Below, in pieces: positions 15,602 to 24,674 of a stretch of 40,168 nucleotides of DNA. The notes under the pieces were generated by a model. The model worked only from the letters and a program-made list of their open reading frames with translations, was not told the origin of the DNA and ran no database searches. The stretch's first letter is position 1. Every line of letters starts with the position of its first letter. Position numbers and translations under genes: made by a program. The DNA is taken from NCBI GenBank assembly GCA_000438255.1, contig FR901943.1:1-40168 (forward strand). Reading direction: 5' to 3'. This DNA is from Clostridium sp. CAG:389. Lineage in GTDB: Bacteria > Bacillota > Clostridia > TANB77 > CAG-508.

Positions 15602-16618
15602 TTATCCTAATTCTGCAAAATATTTAATAGTTCTAACCATTTGGCTTGTATAAGAATTTTCATTATCATACCAAGAAACAACTTGAACTTGATATAAACC
15701 ATTTCCAATTTCTGTTACCATAGTTTGAGTTGAATCAAATAATGAACCATATCTCATTCCAATAACATCAGAAGAAACTAAATATTCATCTGTATATCCA
15801 AAAGATTCACTACTTTGAGCTTTCATTTCAGCATTAATTGATTCTTCTGTTATATTTTCACCTTTAACAACTGCAACTAATATTGTTGTTGAACCTGTTG
15901 GAACTGGAACTCTTTGAGCTGAACCTATTAATTTTCCGTTTAATTCTGGTATAACTAATCCGATTGCTTTTGCTGCACCTGTTGTATTTGGTACAATATT
16001 AACAGCTGCTGCTCTTGCTCTTCTTAGATCTCCTTTTCTGTGTGGTCCATCTAATACCATTTGGTCACCTGTGTAAGCATGGACTGTTGTCATTATTCCT
16101 GATTGAATTGGTGCATAGTCATTTAATGCTTTTGCCATTGGTGCTAAGCAGTTTGTTGTACATGACGCTGCTGATATTATTTTGTCTTCTGGTGTTAATA
16201 CATTTTGGTTTACACCATAAACTATTGTTGGTAAGTCTTTTCCTGCTGGTGCTGAAATAACTACTTTTTTAGCTCCTGCATCAATGTGTGCTTGTGCTTT
16301 ATCTTTTGATGTATAGAATCCTGTACATTCTAGAACTACATCTACTCCTATTTCTCCCCAAGGTAAGTTTGCTGCATCTTTTTCTGAATATATTTTTATT
16401 GTTTTTCCATCTACTGTTATTGAATCTTCTCCTGCTTCTACTGTTTCAGCTTTTTCATATCTTCCTTGTGCTGAATCATATTTTAATAAATGAGCTAACA
16501 TTTTTGGACTTGTTAAATCATTTATTGCTACGATTTCATATCCTTCTGCTCCAAACATTTGTCTAAATGCTAGACGTCCTATACGTCCAAATCCATTAAT
16601 GGCTACTTTTACTGACAT
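15602..16618 (-). CDS. gap: Glyceraldehyde-3-phosphate dehydrogenase, type I
   Basis: The glycolytic enzyme that oxidises glyceraldehyde-3-phosphate with NAD and phosphate. It has 338 residues, the normal size. The Rossmann motif is VAINGFGRIGRLAFRQ at the N-terminus. D34 after the second strand fits NAD preference. The catalytic C153 lies in SAASCTTNCLAP and H180 in MTTVHAYTGDQ. The C-terminal WYDNENSYTSQMVR is typical. An AGGAGG-like ribosome site precedes the ATG. It is monocistronic here; the usual pgk-tpiA neighbours are not next to it. Confidence 0.97.
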   Translation of the reverse strand: MSVKVAINGFGRIGRLAFRQMFGAEGYEIVAINDLTSPKMLAHLLKYDSAQGRYEKAETVEAGEDSITVDGKTIKIYSEKDAANLPWGEIGVDVVLECTGFYTSKDKAQAHIDAGAKKVVISAPAGKDLPTIVYGVNQNVLTPEDKIISAASCTTNCLAPMAKALNDYAPIQSGIMTTVHAYTGDQMVLDGPHRKGDLRRARAAAVNIVPNTTGAAKAIGLVIPELNGKLIGSAQRVPVPTGSTTILVAVVKGENITEESINAEMKAQSSESFGYTDEYLVSSDVIGMRYGSLFDSTQTMVTEIGNGLYQVQVVSWYDNENSYTSQMVRTIKYFAELG

Positions 16619-16671
16619 AATAAAATTCCTCCTTTAATTTAGCATTGGTTTTCCTTTGCTTTTTCTTTTTA

Positions 16672-16700
16672 GTATTACCATATTTTTTTTGGCAATTCAA
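16672..16700 (-). promoter_or_regulatory. Possible promoter of gap
   Basis: TTGAAT at 16695-16700, 17 bases, TAATAC at 16672-16677 on the minus strand, with a TGG just before the -10. Moderate match only. Confidence 0.5.
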
Positions 16701-16740
16701 TTTTATATCAAATTTATTTTATTTTCAAGTGTTATTGATA

Positions 16741-18681
16741 TTATTTTCCCATATATTTTTCTAAAACAATAATAAACATAGCATGTGACCAACCAAGTCC
16801 TATTACCCAATTAGATTTTAAAGTTTCATTATCAACTTGCTCTCCTAAGAAATAATGTTTACCTGCTGTTTTGATAACAAAATCAAATGTTTCTTTTGCT
16901 TTTTTCTTTTCTCCTGTTTCTAAGTAATACAAAGTCATCCAAAGGTTTGCAATTGGCCAAGGATTACCATTCATATAATTATCATTTTCAAATCTTTGAT
17001 AGCCACCTGTATATGTCCTTAAACTCAAATTAATTCTTTCAACAGTGTTTTGAACTTTCTTTTCTTTTGGTTTAAATACTTCAAATGGTGTAACTGCACC
17101 GATTATACTTATGTCCATCTTTTTGTCTTCTGAATTTCTGATATATGATTTTTTTTCTTCGTCATACAAATATTTATTAATATATTTTTTTATTTCAAGT
17201 TGCAATTTTTCTATTTCTTTTTTTGATTTTTCAACTTTTTCTTGTTTTAATCTATTGTTTTCAAAATCTGATATATCTTTTCCTAATACATTATAAATTT
17301 TCAACATATTTTCAAATGCTGAATAAATGCTTGATAATGAGTATAAATGCACTCCTTCACACATTTCCCATAAATCATAACTTACATGATATTTATGTTC
17401 TCGTATATTTGTTTGACCTTCTTGTTCTTCATTTTTTAATGATGGTTCTATCCAATCTCTTATATATTTTTTTAAGAAATCTATTGCTTTTTCGCACATT
17501 TGCAAATTATCCTTTAAAAATTTTTCAGATTCTGTATATTTATAATGTTCATATACTCCAAAAACTACACTTGCTGTTTCATCAACTTGATATCCCCAAC
17601 AAGGAGCTAATTTACCATCTGTATAAAATCGCTGTTCCCACATTCCATTTTTGCTTTGTGTTTTTTGACAAAATACTTTGTAAAACTTTTCTGTCTCTTT
17701 ATTCATTTTTAAAATATCCATAGCTTTTGTCATAAATACTGCATCTCTTGGCCAGCAATATGCATATCTTCCACATTTAGTAAAATTTTCATCTATTTCA
17801 GGTGATGCTATAATTGCCCCTGTATCAGTATTTGTCAATAAAGGAAATAGTAAAATACTTCTCTTATAAATTTCATATATTCTTTCATCATAACTATTCT
17901 CAGGCTCTTTTATTTTCAAGCCATTATGATCTTTCACATATTTTCTCCAATATGATTTTGTATTAGTATATTCTTTGTCAAAATCAATTCTTTTAATTCT
18001 TTCGATTTCATCCTCAATATCAGATATATTCTTGTTTTCATCAATTAAAATTGTAATTTCTAGTTCTTTCTTCTCTCCCGGTTTTATTGTTCCAACTTCA
18101 TATGCAATTGATGTATCTTTTGACATTCCAATATAATCTTTATCATGTATTTCAGTTCTTTTTATATTCTCAATGCTACCATTTATCTGATGTTTTATTA
18201 TATCTTTTCCTTTTGCAAAAGTTGAAAATACAAAGTCATGTGCATATTGCATCATTCCACCATCAACAATTTTGCATCCTACAAAATTATTTGTATCTGA
18301 TAATAGTTCAGAATGAATATAAAATTGAGTATTTAAATCTATTTTTCCTTCATTTAAAAATGTATATCTTTTTAGTAATACATTTTCCTTAATTAATATA
18401 AAATCAGTTTGTACTATTTTTAAATTGAAGTATGTATTTGTTATTTCTGTATTTAATATATTTGTGTCTGTATCATAATATTGTTTGTATGTGTTATTTA
18501 TATCGTCATGTAAATATATTAAATCAGATTCATTTATTTTTACTCCTGTATGGAAATAATTTATATATTGTCTATTATCTTTGCTTGGAAAATATATTCT
18601 TTGCATTTCTCCTTTTGATGTAAATGTTGCTATTATTTTTTTATTTCCTATTATTGCTTCATTTAAATATTTGTTTTCCAT
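16741..18681 (-). CDS. Glycoside hydrolase family 15 protein (glucoamylase-like)
   Basis: A 646-residue enzyme expected to release glucose from alpha-glucan or malto-oligosaccharide ends. An N-terminal beta-sandwich domain (about 1-255) precedes the (alpha/alpha)6 barrel. Barrel motifs are CGRYAYCWPRDAVFMTKAMD (302-322), DLWEMCEGVHLYS (436-448, holding the proposed general acid Glu) and FLGEQVDNET (611-620, general base E614). There is no signal peptide, so it is cytosolic and more likely works on imported or stored glucans than on outside starch. A charged coiled insertion lies at about 473-500. It follows the MBL gene, separated by palindromic repeat copy 2. Confidence 0.9.
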   Translation of the reverse strand: MENKYLNEAIIGNKKIIATFTSKGEMQRIYFPSKDNRQYINYFHTGVKINESDLIYLHDDINNTYKQYYDTDTNILNTEITNTYFNLKIVQTDFILIKENVLLKRYTFLNEGKIDLNTQFYIHSELLSDTNNFVGCKIVDGGMMQYAHDFVFSTFAKGKDIIKHQINGSIENIKRTEIHDKDYIGMSKDTSIAYEVGTIKPGEKKELEITILIDENKNISDIEDEIERIKRIDFDKEYTNTKSYWRKYVKDHNGLKIKEPENSYDERIYEIYKRSILLFPLLTNTDTGAIIASPEIDENFTKCGRYAYCWPRDAVFMTKAMDILKMNKETEKFYKVFCQKTQSKNGMWEQRFYTDGKLAPCWGYQVDETASVVFGVYEHYKYTESEKFLKDNLQMCEKAIDFLKKYIRDWIEPSLKNEEQEGQTNIREHKYHVSYDLWEMCEGVHLYSLSSIYSAFENMLKIYNVLGKDISDFENNRLKQEKVEKSKKEIEKLQLEIKKYINKYLYDEEKKSYIRNSEDKKMDISIIGAVTPFEVFKPKEKKVQNTVERINLSLRTYTGGYQRFENDNYMNGNPWPIANLWMTLYYLETGEKKKAKETFDFVIKTAGKHYFLGEQVDNETLKSNWVIGLGWSHAMFIIVLEKYMGK

Positions 18682-18697
18682 TTTTTTACCTTTCTAG

Positions 18698-18838
18698 AAC
18701 TGTTTTTGGGGACGGAGGAAAAAAACAGTTTTTAACTCAAATAATGTTACACGTTCAAGCCTATTTCTTATTAAATTGTAATTAAATAATATTTTTTTAA
18801 TTCAAAGACTGTTTTTTTCCTCCGTCCCCAAAAACAGC
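18698..18838. repeat. Paired palindromic repeat, copy 2 (REP/BIME-like)
   Basis: Left arm 18698-18733 and right arm 18807-18838 are inverted and nearly identical to the arms at 1980-2096: the core is GGGGACGGAGG with ACTGTTTTT and AAAAACAGT flanks. The spacer of about 73 bases is unrelated to that of copy 1. It lies between the MBL gene stop (18847) and the GH15 ribosome site, again 16-17 bases upstream of a start codon. Confidence 0.85.
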
Positions 18839-18846
18839 CTTAAATC

Positions 18847-20496
18847 TTATCCTTCAATTACATTCAAAATTTGTTTTTCTAATTCTTTAATTTTTTCATT
18901 AATTCTAAACACATCAGCATCTTTAAGCTCATTATTGTTGATATCAGATTTAACACTATTCTCCATATCGTCTATCTCAGCTTTTAATTTTTCTAATCTC
19001 TTCAATACTTCTGTTTTCATATTAACAGGTAATTTTTTATCAATTTTATGTGTTAATTTAACATCTTCATCTACATTTAATTCGTATGTTTCGCCATAGC
19101 TTGGAATTATAACAGGTAATTGAGCCTCATTTTCAATTTTTTGTCCAAGTACTTCTTGTGATTCTTCTTCTCCATGGATTAAAAATACTTGTTTTGGTTT
19201 CTTTCTAAATGAATATACAAAGTTCATTAGTCCGTCTTGATCTGCGTGTCCTGAATAGCCTTCTATATATTCAATTCTTGCATTTACTGCTATTTCTTCT
19301 CCAAATATTTTTACTCTTTTTGCTCCATTTACTATGCTATATCCTAATGTTCCTGGTGCTTGGTATCCTACAAATAATATAGTTGAATTTGGATTCCATA
19401 AGTTATGTTTTAAGTGATGTTTTATCCTTCCTACATCACACATTCCACTTGCTGATATTATTATACATGGTTCTGGATTTTCATTTAATGCTTTTGATTC
19501 ATCTGCTGTTGTTGTAAATTTTAGTCCTGGAAATTCAAGTGGATGGTCTCCTTTTCTGATTTCTTCTTGTGTTTCTTCGTCAAATAAATCCATATTTTCT
19601 TTAAATACTTCTGTTGCTGATATTGCAAGTGGGCTGTCTACATATACTGGTGCTTTCATTAATTTTTCATACTCATGTATGAATTTTTCGTCATCTTTTG
19701 TTTCTTTTATTTTATTTAATTCATATAATATTTCTTGTGTTCTTCCTACTGCAAATGATGGTATTACAACAGTTCCTTTATTATCAAGTGTTTCTGATAC
19801 TATATCCAAAAACATTTCTGCTTTTTTGTCATTTTTTATATGTTTTCTGCTTCCATATGTTGATTCCATTACTAAGAAGTCTGCATCTTCTATCATTGTT
19901 GGTTCACTTAATAATGGTATGTCATTATTTCCTAAGTCTCCTGTGAAAACTGTTTTTGTTTGTTTTCCATTTTCATTTACCCATAATTCTATAACACTTG
20001 AACCTAACATATGTCCTGCATCATTGAATCTTACATGTATGTCTGGTGTTATGTCTATAATTTGGTCGTATTGTACTGGTTCAAATATCTCTAAACATCT
20101 TGCTGCTTGTTCTGCTGTGTATAATGGTTCTCTGGCTTCTAGTCCTTTTCTCATTCTTTTTCTGTTTTTCCATTCATTTTCCATTTCTTGAATGTGTCCA
20201 CTGTCTGGTAACATTAGTGCACATAAATCACATGTTGCTTTGTGTGCATATATTTTATTTTTGAATCCTTCATTATATAGTTTTGGTATTCTTCCTGAAT
20301 GGTCAATGTGTGCGTGTGTTAATAACATAAAATCTATTTCTGATGGATTAAAATCAAATTCATCAAAATTTTCTTCTTCTAGTTCTTTTCTTCCTTGCCA
20401 CATTCCACAATCTACTAAAAATTTTTTTCCTGCGGCTTCTACTAAGTAATTTGAGCCTGTTACTGTTTTTGTTGCTCCTAAAAATGTGATTTTCAT
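18847..20496 (-). CDS. MBL-fold metallo-hydrolase with beta-CASP and RMMBL domains (probable RNA nuclease)
   Basis: A 549-residue protein of the CPSF73-like group, expected to be a zinc-dependent ribonuclease. The metal motif HAHIDH is at residues 61-66. Further ligands sit in NDAGHMLGSS and FTGDLGNNDIP. The beta-CASP part has VVIPSFAVGRTQEILYELN and PCIIISASGMCDVGRIKHHL. The RMMBL part has IEGYSGHADQDGLMNFV and VFLIHGEEESQEVLG. A C-terminal coiled tail of about 60 residues (EVLKRLEKLKAEIDDMEN) is an addition to the core. It is distinct from RNase J, which has another C-terminal domain. AGGAGG ribosome site. Same direction as and downstream of the ftsK group. Confidence 0.92.
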   Translation of the reverse strand: MKITFLGATKTVTGSNYLVEAAGKKFLVDCGMWQGRKELEEENFDEFDFNPSEIDFMLLTHAHIDHSGRIPKLYNEGFKNKIYAHKATCDLCALMLPDSGHIQEMENEWKNRKRMRKGLEAREPLYTAEQAARCLEIFEPVQYDQIIDITPDIHVRFNDAGHMLGSSVIELWVNENGKQTKTVFTGDLGNNDIPLLSEPTMIEDADFLVMESTYGSRKHIKNDKKAEMFLDIVSETLDNKGTVVIPSFAVGRTQEILYELNKIKETKDDEKFIHEYEKLMKAPVYVDSPLAISATEVFKENMDLFDEETQEEIRKGDHPLEFPGLKFTTTADESKALNENPEPCIIISASGMCDVGRIKHHLKHNLWNPNSTILFVGYQAPGTLGYSIVNGAKRVKIFGEEIAVNARIEYIEGYSGHADQDGLMNFVYSFRKKPKQVFLIHGEEESQEVLGQKIENEAQLPVIIPSYGETYELNVDEDVKLTHKIDKKLPVNMKTEVLKRLEKLKAEIDDMENSVKSDINNNELKDADVFRINEKIKELEKQILNVIEG

Positions 20497-20520
20497 AAAT
20501 TTCCTCCTTATTCTTTTTAC

Positions 20521-20534
20521 GTCCCTAGTAGGAC
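20521..20534. repeat. Short GTCC...GGAC palindrome
   Basis: GTCCCTAGTAGGAC is a 14-base palindrome-like site that overlaps the stop codon of the coiled-coil gene. Same motif as the other GGGAC repeats. Confidence 0.5.
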
Positions 20535-22096
20535 ATTATTGCTCTTTTTTTGTTTAACTTTATTTCTAGCTCTTTTGGCTTTTGTATTTCAATTTTTTCC
20601 TCAAAAATATTTTCATCAAATATTTGTAAATAATATTTATCTTTTTCTTTTGTAATTTTTAAATATGAATCTTCAAGTCTTATAATTCTTACATGAAATA
20701 TATTTTTTAGAATTTGATAATTTGTATCATTATCTGATGATAAGCTTTCAATTACTTTATTTTCAATTGCTTTATCAATTATTTTTTTTGCAATCTTATC
20801 TATATCTGTGTTCAGCTCTTTTACATTTTTAATTTTTCTTTCATAATCGTATTGCAATAATGAATAATATCTAAAATCATATATTATTTTTTCAATTTCT
20901 TGCTTTGTTTCTGCTTTTTTTATATTTATTTCTAACATATTTAAAAACAATTTTTGTAATTTTATTTTTAATTCATTTATTAATTTATCTTTATCTCCTG
21001 AATCTAAAACTTTTAAGTATTTATCTTTTTCTTCTAACTCTTTTTTATATTTCACAAAATTTTGTGGGTTTAATATTTTATTTAAATTTTCTAATTCATT
21101 TAGTTTTTCTTTTTTTTCATCTTCCATTATTTTCGATAATATTCTCATACTAAATATTTTCTTTTCTAATGGCAATTGTTCATTTCTTTTAAAATATTCT
21201 TCTTGTAATAAATTTTTATCATTAATTGTTTCATCTATTAATTTAATTTGATTGCTTATATCTATCTTTTTCTGAGTTGTTTTTTCTATAAATTCTTGTT
21301 TATTTTTAATTTTTTCGAGTTCACTTTCAACTTTTTCTTTTATTTCTGATATTTCCTCATATTTATCTTTATTAAATTTTATACTTAATAATATGGATAT
21401 TTTTGATAATAATTCTATCATTTTTTCTTCATTTTTCTTTCCATATTGATTTTCTAATTTTTCTTTAAATAAATAAAAATAATCAATTATGAACTCATTA
21501 TTTTTAATCCATTTATTAAGAAATTCATGCCCTACTAAAATTCTTAGATTTTGATATATCAAATTATGGTCAATACTTTCTATTTCTTGTGGGATTGTTG
21601 TCCATGAATATCCATTAAAATCTCTTAATGGTTCTACCATATTGATACTGTTTCCTACATTTATTAATTCTGAAATTGTTTCATTTATCAAGAAATATTC
21701 ATCTTTTATTATTTCCTCTTTTTTACCAATTTTGCTTATAGCATATAATATTTTTCTTTCTATTGGATATGCTATTATTTTTTTATTCTCTTGGTCTATT
21801 ATATATGTTTTTTTATCTGGTATCTTGTTTTGTTCATCACTCATTTTTATAATTTCTATTGAGTCGCAATTATTTTTTATTATTTCTATTATGTTTGCTA
21901 CATATTCTTCTTTTGTTTGTATATCTTTTTTTACTGTTTCTATGTCTTTGTATGATGCTTCTATTTTATAAAGAATTCCTAGAAGGGTACTTTTTACATT
22001 TTCATCAAATTGTTTTTTTTCTAAAACTTCTTCTAGCTCATTATTGTAATCTTTTTTTACAATTTTTTCTAATAAGCTTTTCTTTTTTTGTAACAT
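20525..22096 (-). CDS. Large coiled-coil protein, 523 aa, unknown function
   Basis: Not recognised. A soluble protein with no signal peptide or membrane segment. An N-terminal helical region (1-80) is followed by a small mixed domain (about 95-200, with KKTYIIDQENKKIIAYPIER and FNGYSWTTIPQEIE), then long coiled coils (about 205-430, including EISEIKEKVESELEKIKNKQ). A C-terminal mixed domain ends ELEIKLNKKRAIMSY; its last codons fall in a GTCC/GGAC palindrome. The start chosen is the ATG at 22094-22096, with GGAGGG upstream; an ATG at 22108 overlaps the ribosome site. It lies 24 bases after ftsK and 28 before the MBL gene, so it is co-transcribed with both. Confidence 0.75.
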   Translation of the reverse strand: MLQKKKSLLEKIVKKDYNNELEEVLEKKQFDENVKSTLLGILYKIEASYKDIETVKKDIQTKEEYVANIIEIIKNNCDSIEIIKMSDEQNKIPDKKTYIIDQENKKIIAYPIERKILYAISKIGKKEEIIKDEYFLINETISELINVGNSINMVEPLRDFNGYSWTTIPQEIESIDHNLIYQNLRILVGHEFLNKWIKNNEFIIDYFYLFKEKLENQYGKKNEEKMIELLSKISILLSIKFNKDKYEEISEIKEKVESELEKIKNKQEFIEKTTQKKIDISNQIKLIDETINDKNLLQEEYFKRNEQLPLEKKIFSMRILSKIMEDEKKEKLNELENLNKILNPQNFVKYKKELEEKDKYLKVLDSGDKDKLINELKIKLQKLFLNMLEINIKKAETKQEIEKIIYDFRYYSLLQYDYERKIKNVKELNTDIDKIAKKIIDKAIENKVIESLSSDNDTNYQILKNIFHVRIIRLEDSYLKITKEKDKYYLQIFDENIFEEKIEIQKPKELEIKLNKKRAIMSY

Positions 22097-22120
22097 TATA
22101 CCCTCCATTCTTTATAAAAA

Positions 22121-24547
22121 TTATTCTTCTACTTCTTCTTGTGGTGATGTTCCCATCTTCAACTCCTCAAGTCTTTCTTTTGTAATTAAAACTTCTCTTG
22201 GCTTGCTTCCTTGGTATCCAGATATTATTCCTCTTTCTTCCATTTGATCTATAATTCTTCCTGCACGTGCATAGCCTACTTTAAATCTTCTTTGTATAAA
22301 TGATGTTGATGCTGTTCCCTGTTCTACAACTGCATCTATTGCATCCATTAAGAATGGATCAGTTTCATCATCTTCTGCTTGTTCTTGTACTAATTCTTTT
22401 TCTGTTTTATTGCTATTTTCTATTGATTCTAATATATCTTCACTATAATTTGCTGTTCCATTTTGTTTTACAAATCCTACTATTTTTTCAACTTCTTCAT
22501 CTGATACAAATGCACCTTGAACTCTGACTGGTTTTGGGTATCCTGTTGGAAAGAACAACATATCTCCTTTTCCTAGTAGTTTTTCTGCTCCTACTGAATC
22601 TAGTATTGTTCTTGAATCTACTTGTGATGATACTGCAAATGCTATTCTTGATGGCACATTTGCTTTGATTAACCCTGTAATTACATCTACTGATGGTCTT
22701 TGTGTTGCGATTACTAAGTGCATTCCTGCCGCTCTTGCTTTTTGTGCTAATCTACATATTGCCTCTTCAACATCTTTTGCTGCAACCATCATTAAGTCAG
22801 CCAACTCGTCTACAATTATTACTATTTGTGGTAATTTTCCTTGTCCTTCTTCTTTCTCTATTGCCTTATTATATCCTTTTATATCTCTTACACCTTTTGA
22901 TGCAAATAAATTATATCTATTATCCATTTCTTGTACTGCCCACGCTAATGCTCCTGCTGCTTTTTTAGGGTCTGTTACAACTGGTATTAATAAATGTGGT
23001 ATTCCATTATATACTGATAATTCAACAACTTTAGGGTCTACCATTACCATTTTAACTTCACTTGGTTTTGCATTATATATGATACTTGAAATTATAGTGT
23101 TTATACACACACTTTTTCCTGAACCTGTTGAACCTGCAATTAATACGTGAGGCATTTTTGCTATATCTGCTAACTGAATATTTCCTGCAACATCTTTTCC
23201 TAATGCTACTGTTAATTTTGAATTATTATTTTGAAATTCTTCACTTTCTAATACTTCTCTTAAATGTACAGCTTCTTTTTCTTTATTTGGTACTTCAATT
23301 CCTACTGCTTGTTTTCCAGGGATTGGTGCTTCTATTCTGATTGTTTCTGCTGCTAAATTTAGTGCTATATCATCTGCTAAATTAGCTATTTTACTTACTC
23401 TTACACCTTCTGCTGGTTTTAGTTCATATCTTGTTATTGCTGGTCCTACTGATACATTTTCAACTTTTGCTGATACTCCGAAGCTATATAATGTTTTTTG
23501 TAGTTTTGTTGCTGTATCTGTTAAAGCTTTTGCTCCGCCTTTTAATTTCTTTTTATCTGGTTTTCCTAATAATTCAATTGGTGGATATTCATAATTTTCG
23601 TCTTCTACTATCATCGCATGTTCTAATTGCAAAACTTCTTTTGTTTTATCTTCTTTCTTTTCTTCTTCTTGTCTAAATAAATTATTTTCAATAACGTCTG
23701 GTTGTATAGTTTGAGTCTTCTTTGTTTCTTTTGTTAATGGTGTTAAGTCATCATCTTTGTGGTCATATTTTTTTCTACCTTTTTTATCATCTTCTTCTAA
23801 TATTCTACCACCGAAATTTATTTTTATTTGTTCTCCAACATTCTCTTCTTCTAGTGCTTCTTTTCTTGCTTGTTCTTTTTGTAGTTCTTTTGATTTTTTT
23901 CTATTTTCTAACTCTTCTTGTCTAGCTTTTTGCTGTTCTTCTTTTAATTGTTGTTTTCTTTGATATTTTTCTTCTCTATTTTCTTCTGTTTTCTCAACAA
24001 AATTGTTTATAATTTCTGATATATTTATTCCAAAAGTGAATACTGCAAGCATTACAACAATTCCTATGCATAGTATGATTGCTCCTACTGGGCTTAATAG
24101 ATTAGCAAGTGGTGTTGCAAGTATTGCTCCTAATGCTCCTCCACCTTTATCTTGTGTTCCATAATTATAAGCCTCTTTTACGATTGTTGATAAATCTTTA
24201 TTTGCTATTGTCATTTCTCCTGAATTAATTTGCCATGCAGTCATTAATACTGCTATACTTATTAATAATACTGCATATTGTGTTAATTTTGATGTTAGAT
24301 ATTCATCATCATTTAATGCTAGTTTTATTCCTATTGCAAATGTTCCTATTGGTAGAATGTATTTTATAATTCCCATCATTCCGCCTAATATTTCATTTAA
24401 TTTTATACCAATTATTCCTGATTTTCCATATATTAAGACACATAATAATATACTTAATATTATTAATGCAACTATTGCTAAATCTATGTTTGATGCTCTT
24501 TTTTTAGCTCTGCTATTAGTCTTTTTTCTGCTTTTTCTTTTAGCCAT
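22121..24547 (-). CDS. ftsK: DNA translocase FtsK/SpoIIIE
   Basis: A membrane-anchored hexameric DNA pump at the division or sporulation septum, 808 residues. The N-terminus is very basic, followed by about four membrane segments (20-42, 55-77, 88-105, 152-175). A charged linker (185-315) leads to the motor domain: Walker A GSTGSGKS at 472-479 and Walker B VIIVDELADLMM near 576-587, plus VIATQRPSVDVITG. The C-terminal gamma winged-helix domain (about 738-800, SFIQRRFKVGYARAGRIIDQ) reads chromosome polarity sequences. Four to five residues of a good ribosome site precede the ATG. Downstream genes follow closely, so it heads or continues an operon from rsmD. Confidence 0.96.
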   Translation of the reverse strand: MAKRKSRKKTNSRAKKRASNIDLAIVALIILSILLCVLIYGKSGIIGIKLNEILGGMMGIIKYILPIGTFAIGIKLALNDDEYLTSKLTQYAVLLISIAVLMTAWQINSGEMTIANKDLSTIVKEAYNYGTQDKGGGALGAILATPLANLLSPVGAIILCIGIVVMLAVFTFGINISEIINNFVEKTEENREEKYQRKQQLKEEQQKARQEELENRKKSKELQKEQARKEALEEENVGEQIKINFGGRILEEDDKKGRKKYDHKDDDLTPLTKETKKTQTIQPDVIENNLFRQEEEKKEDKTKEVLQLEHAMIVEDENYEYPPIELLGKPDKKKLKGGAKALTDTATKLQKTLYSFGVSAKVENVSVGPAITRYELKPAEGVRVSKIANLADDIALNLAAETIRIEAPIPGKQAVGIEVPNKEKEAVHLREVLESEEFQNNNSKLTVALGKDVAGNIQLADIAKMPHVLIAGSTGSGKSVCINTIISSIIYNAKPSEVKMVMVDPKVVELSVYNGIPHLLIPVVTDPKKAAGALAWAVQEMDNRYNLFASKGVRDIKGYNKAIEKEEGQGKLPQIVIIVDELADLMMVAAKDVEEAICRLAQKARAAGMHLVIATQRPSVDVITGLIKANVPSRIAFAVSSQVDSRTILDSVGAEKLLGKGDMLFFPTGYPKPVRVQGAFVSDEEVEKIVGFVKQNGTANYSEDILESIENSNKTEKELVQEQAEDDETDPFLMDAIDAVVEQGTASTSFIQRRFKVGYARAGRIIDQMEERGIISGYQGSKPREVLITKERLEELKMGTSPQEEVEE

Positions 24548-24602
24548 TTTATCTCTTCCTTTCTTCTATTGTAAATCTGACTTTCATTTTGATGTTTCAT
24601 TT

Positions 24603-24660
24603 AAAAAGTGCCCTAATAGTGACAAGTCCACATGGGACATGTCTTATTGGGACACTTTTT
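24603..24660 (-). terminator. Long imperfect palindrome, GGGAC family, likely terminator
   Basis: AAAAAGTG (24603-24610) pairs with CACTTTTT (24653-24660). Between them several GGGAC/GTCC units continue the stem with a few mismatches. On the minus strand it ends in TTTTT, so it can end transcripts of the 167-aa gene before ftsK. A further GTCC-ATTAG-GGAC follows at 24661-24673. Confidence 0.65.
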
Positions 24661-24674
24661 GTCCATTAGGGACA

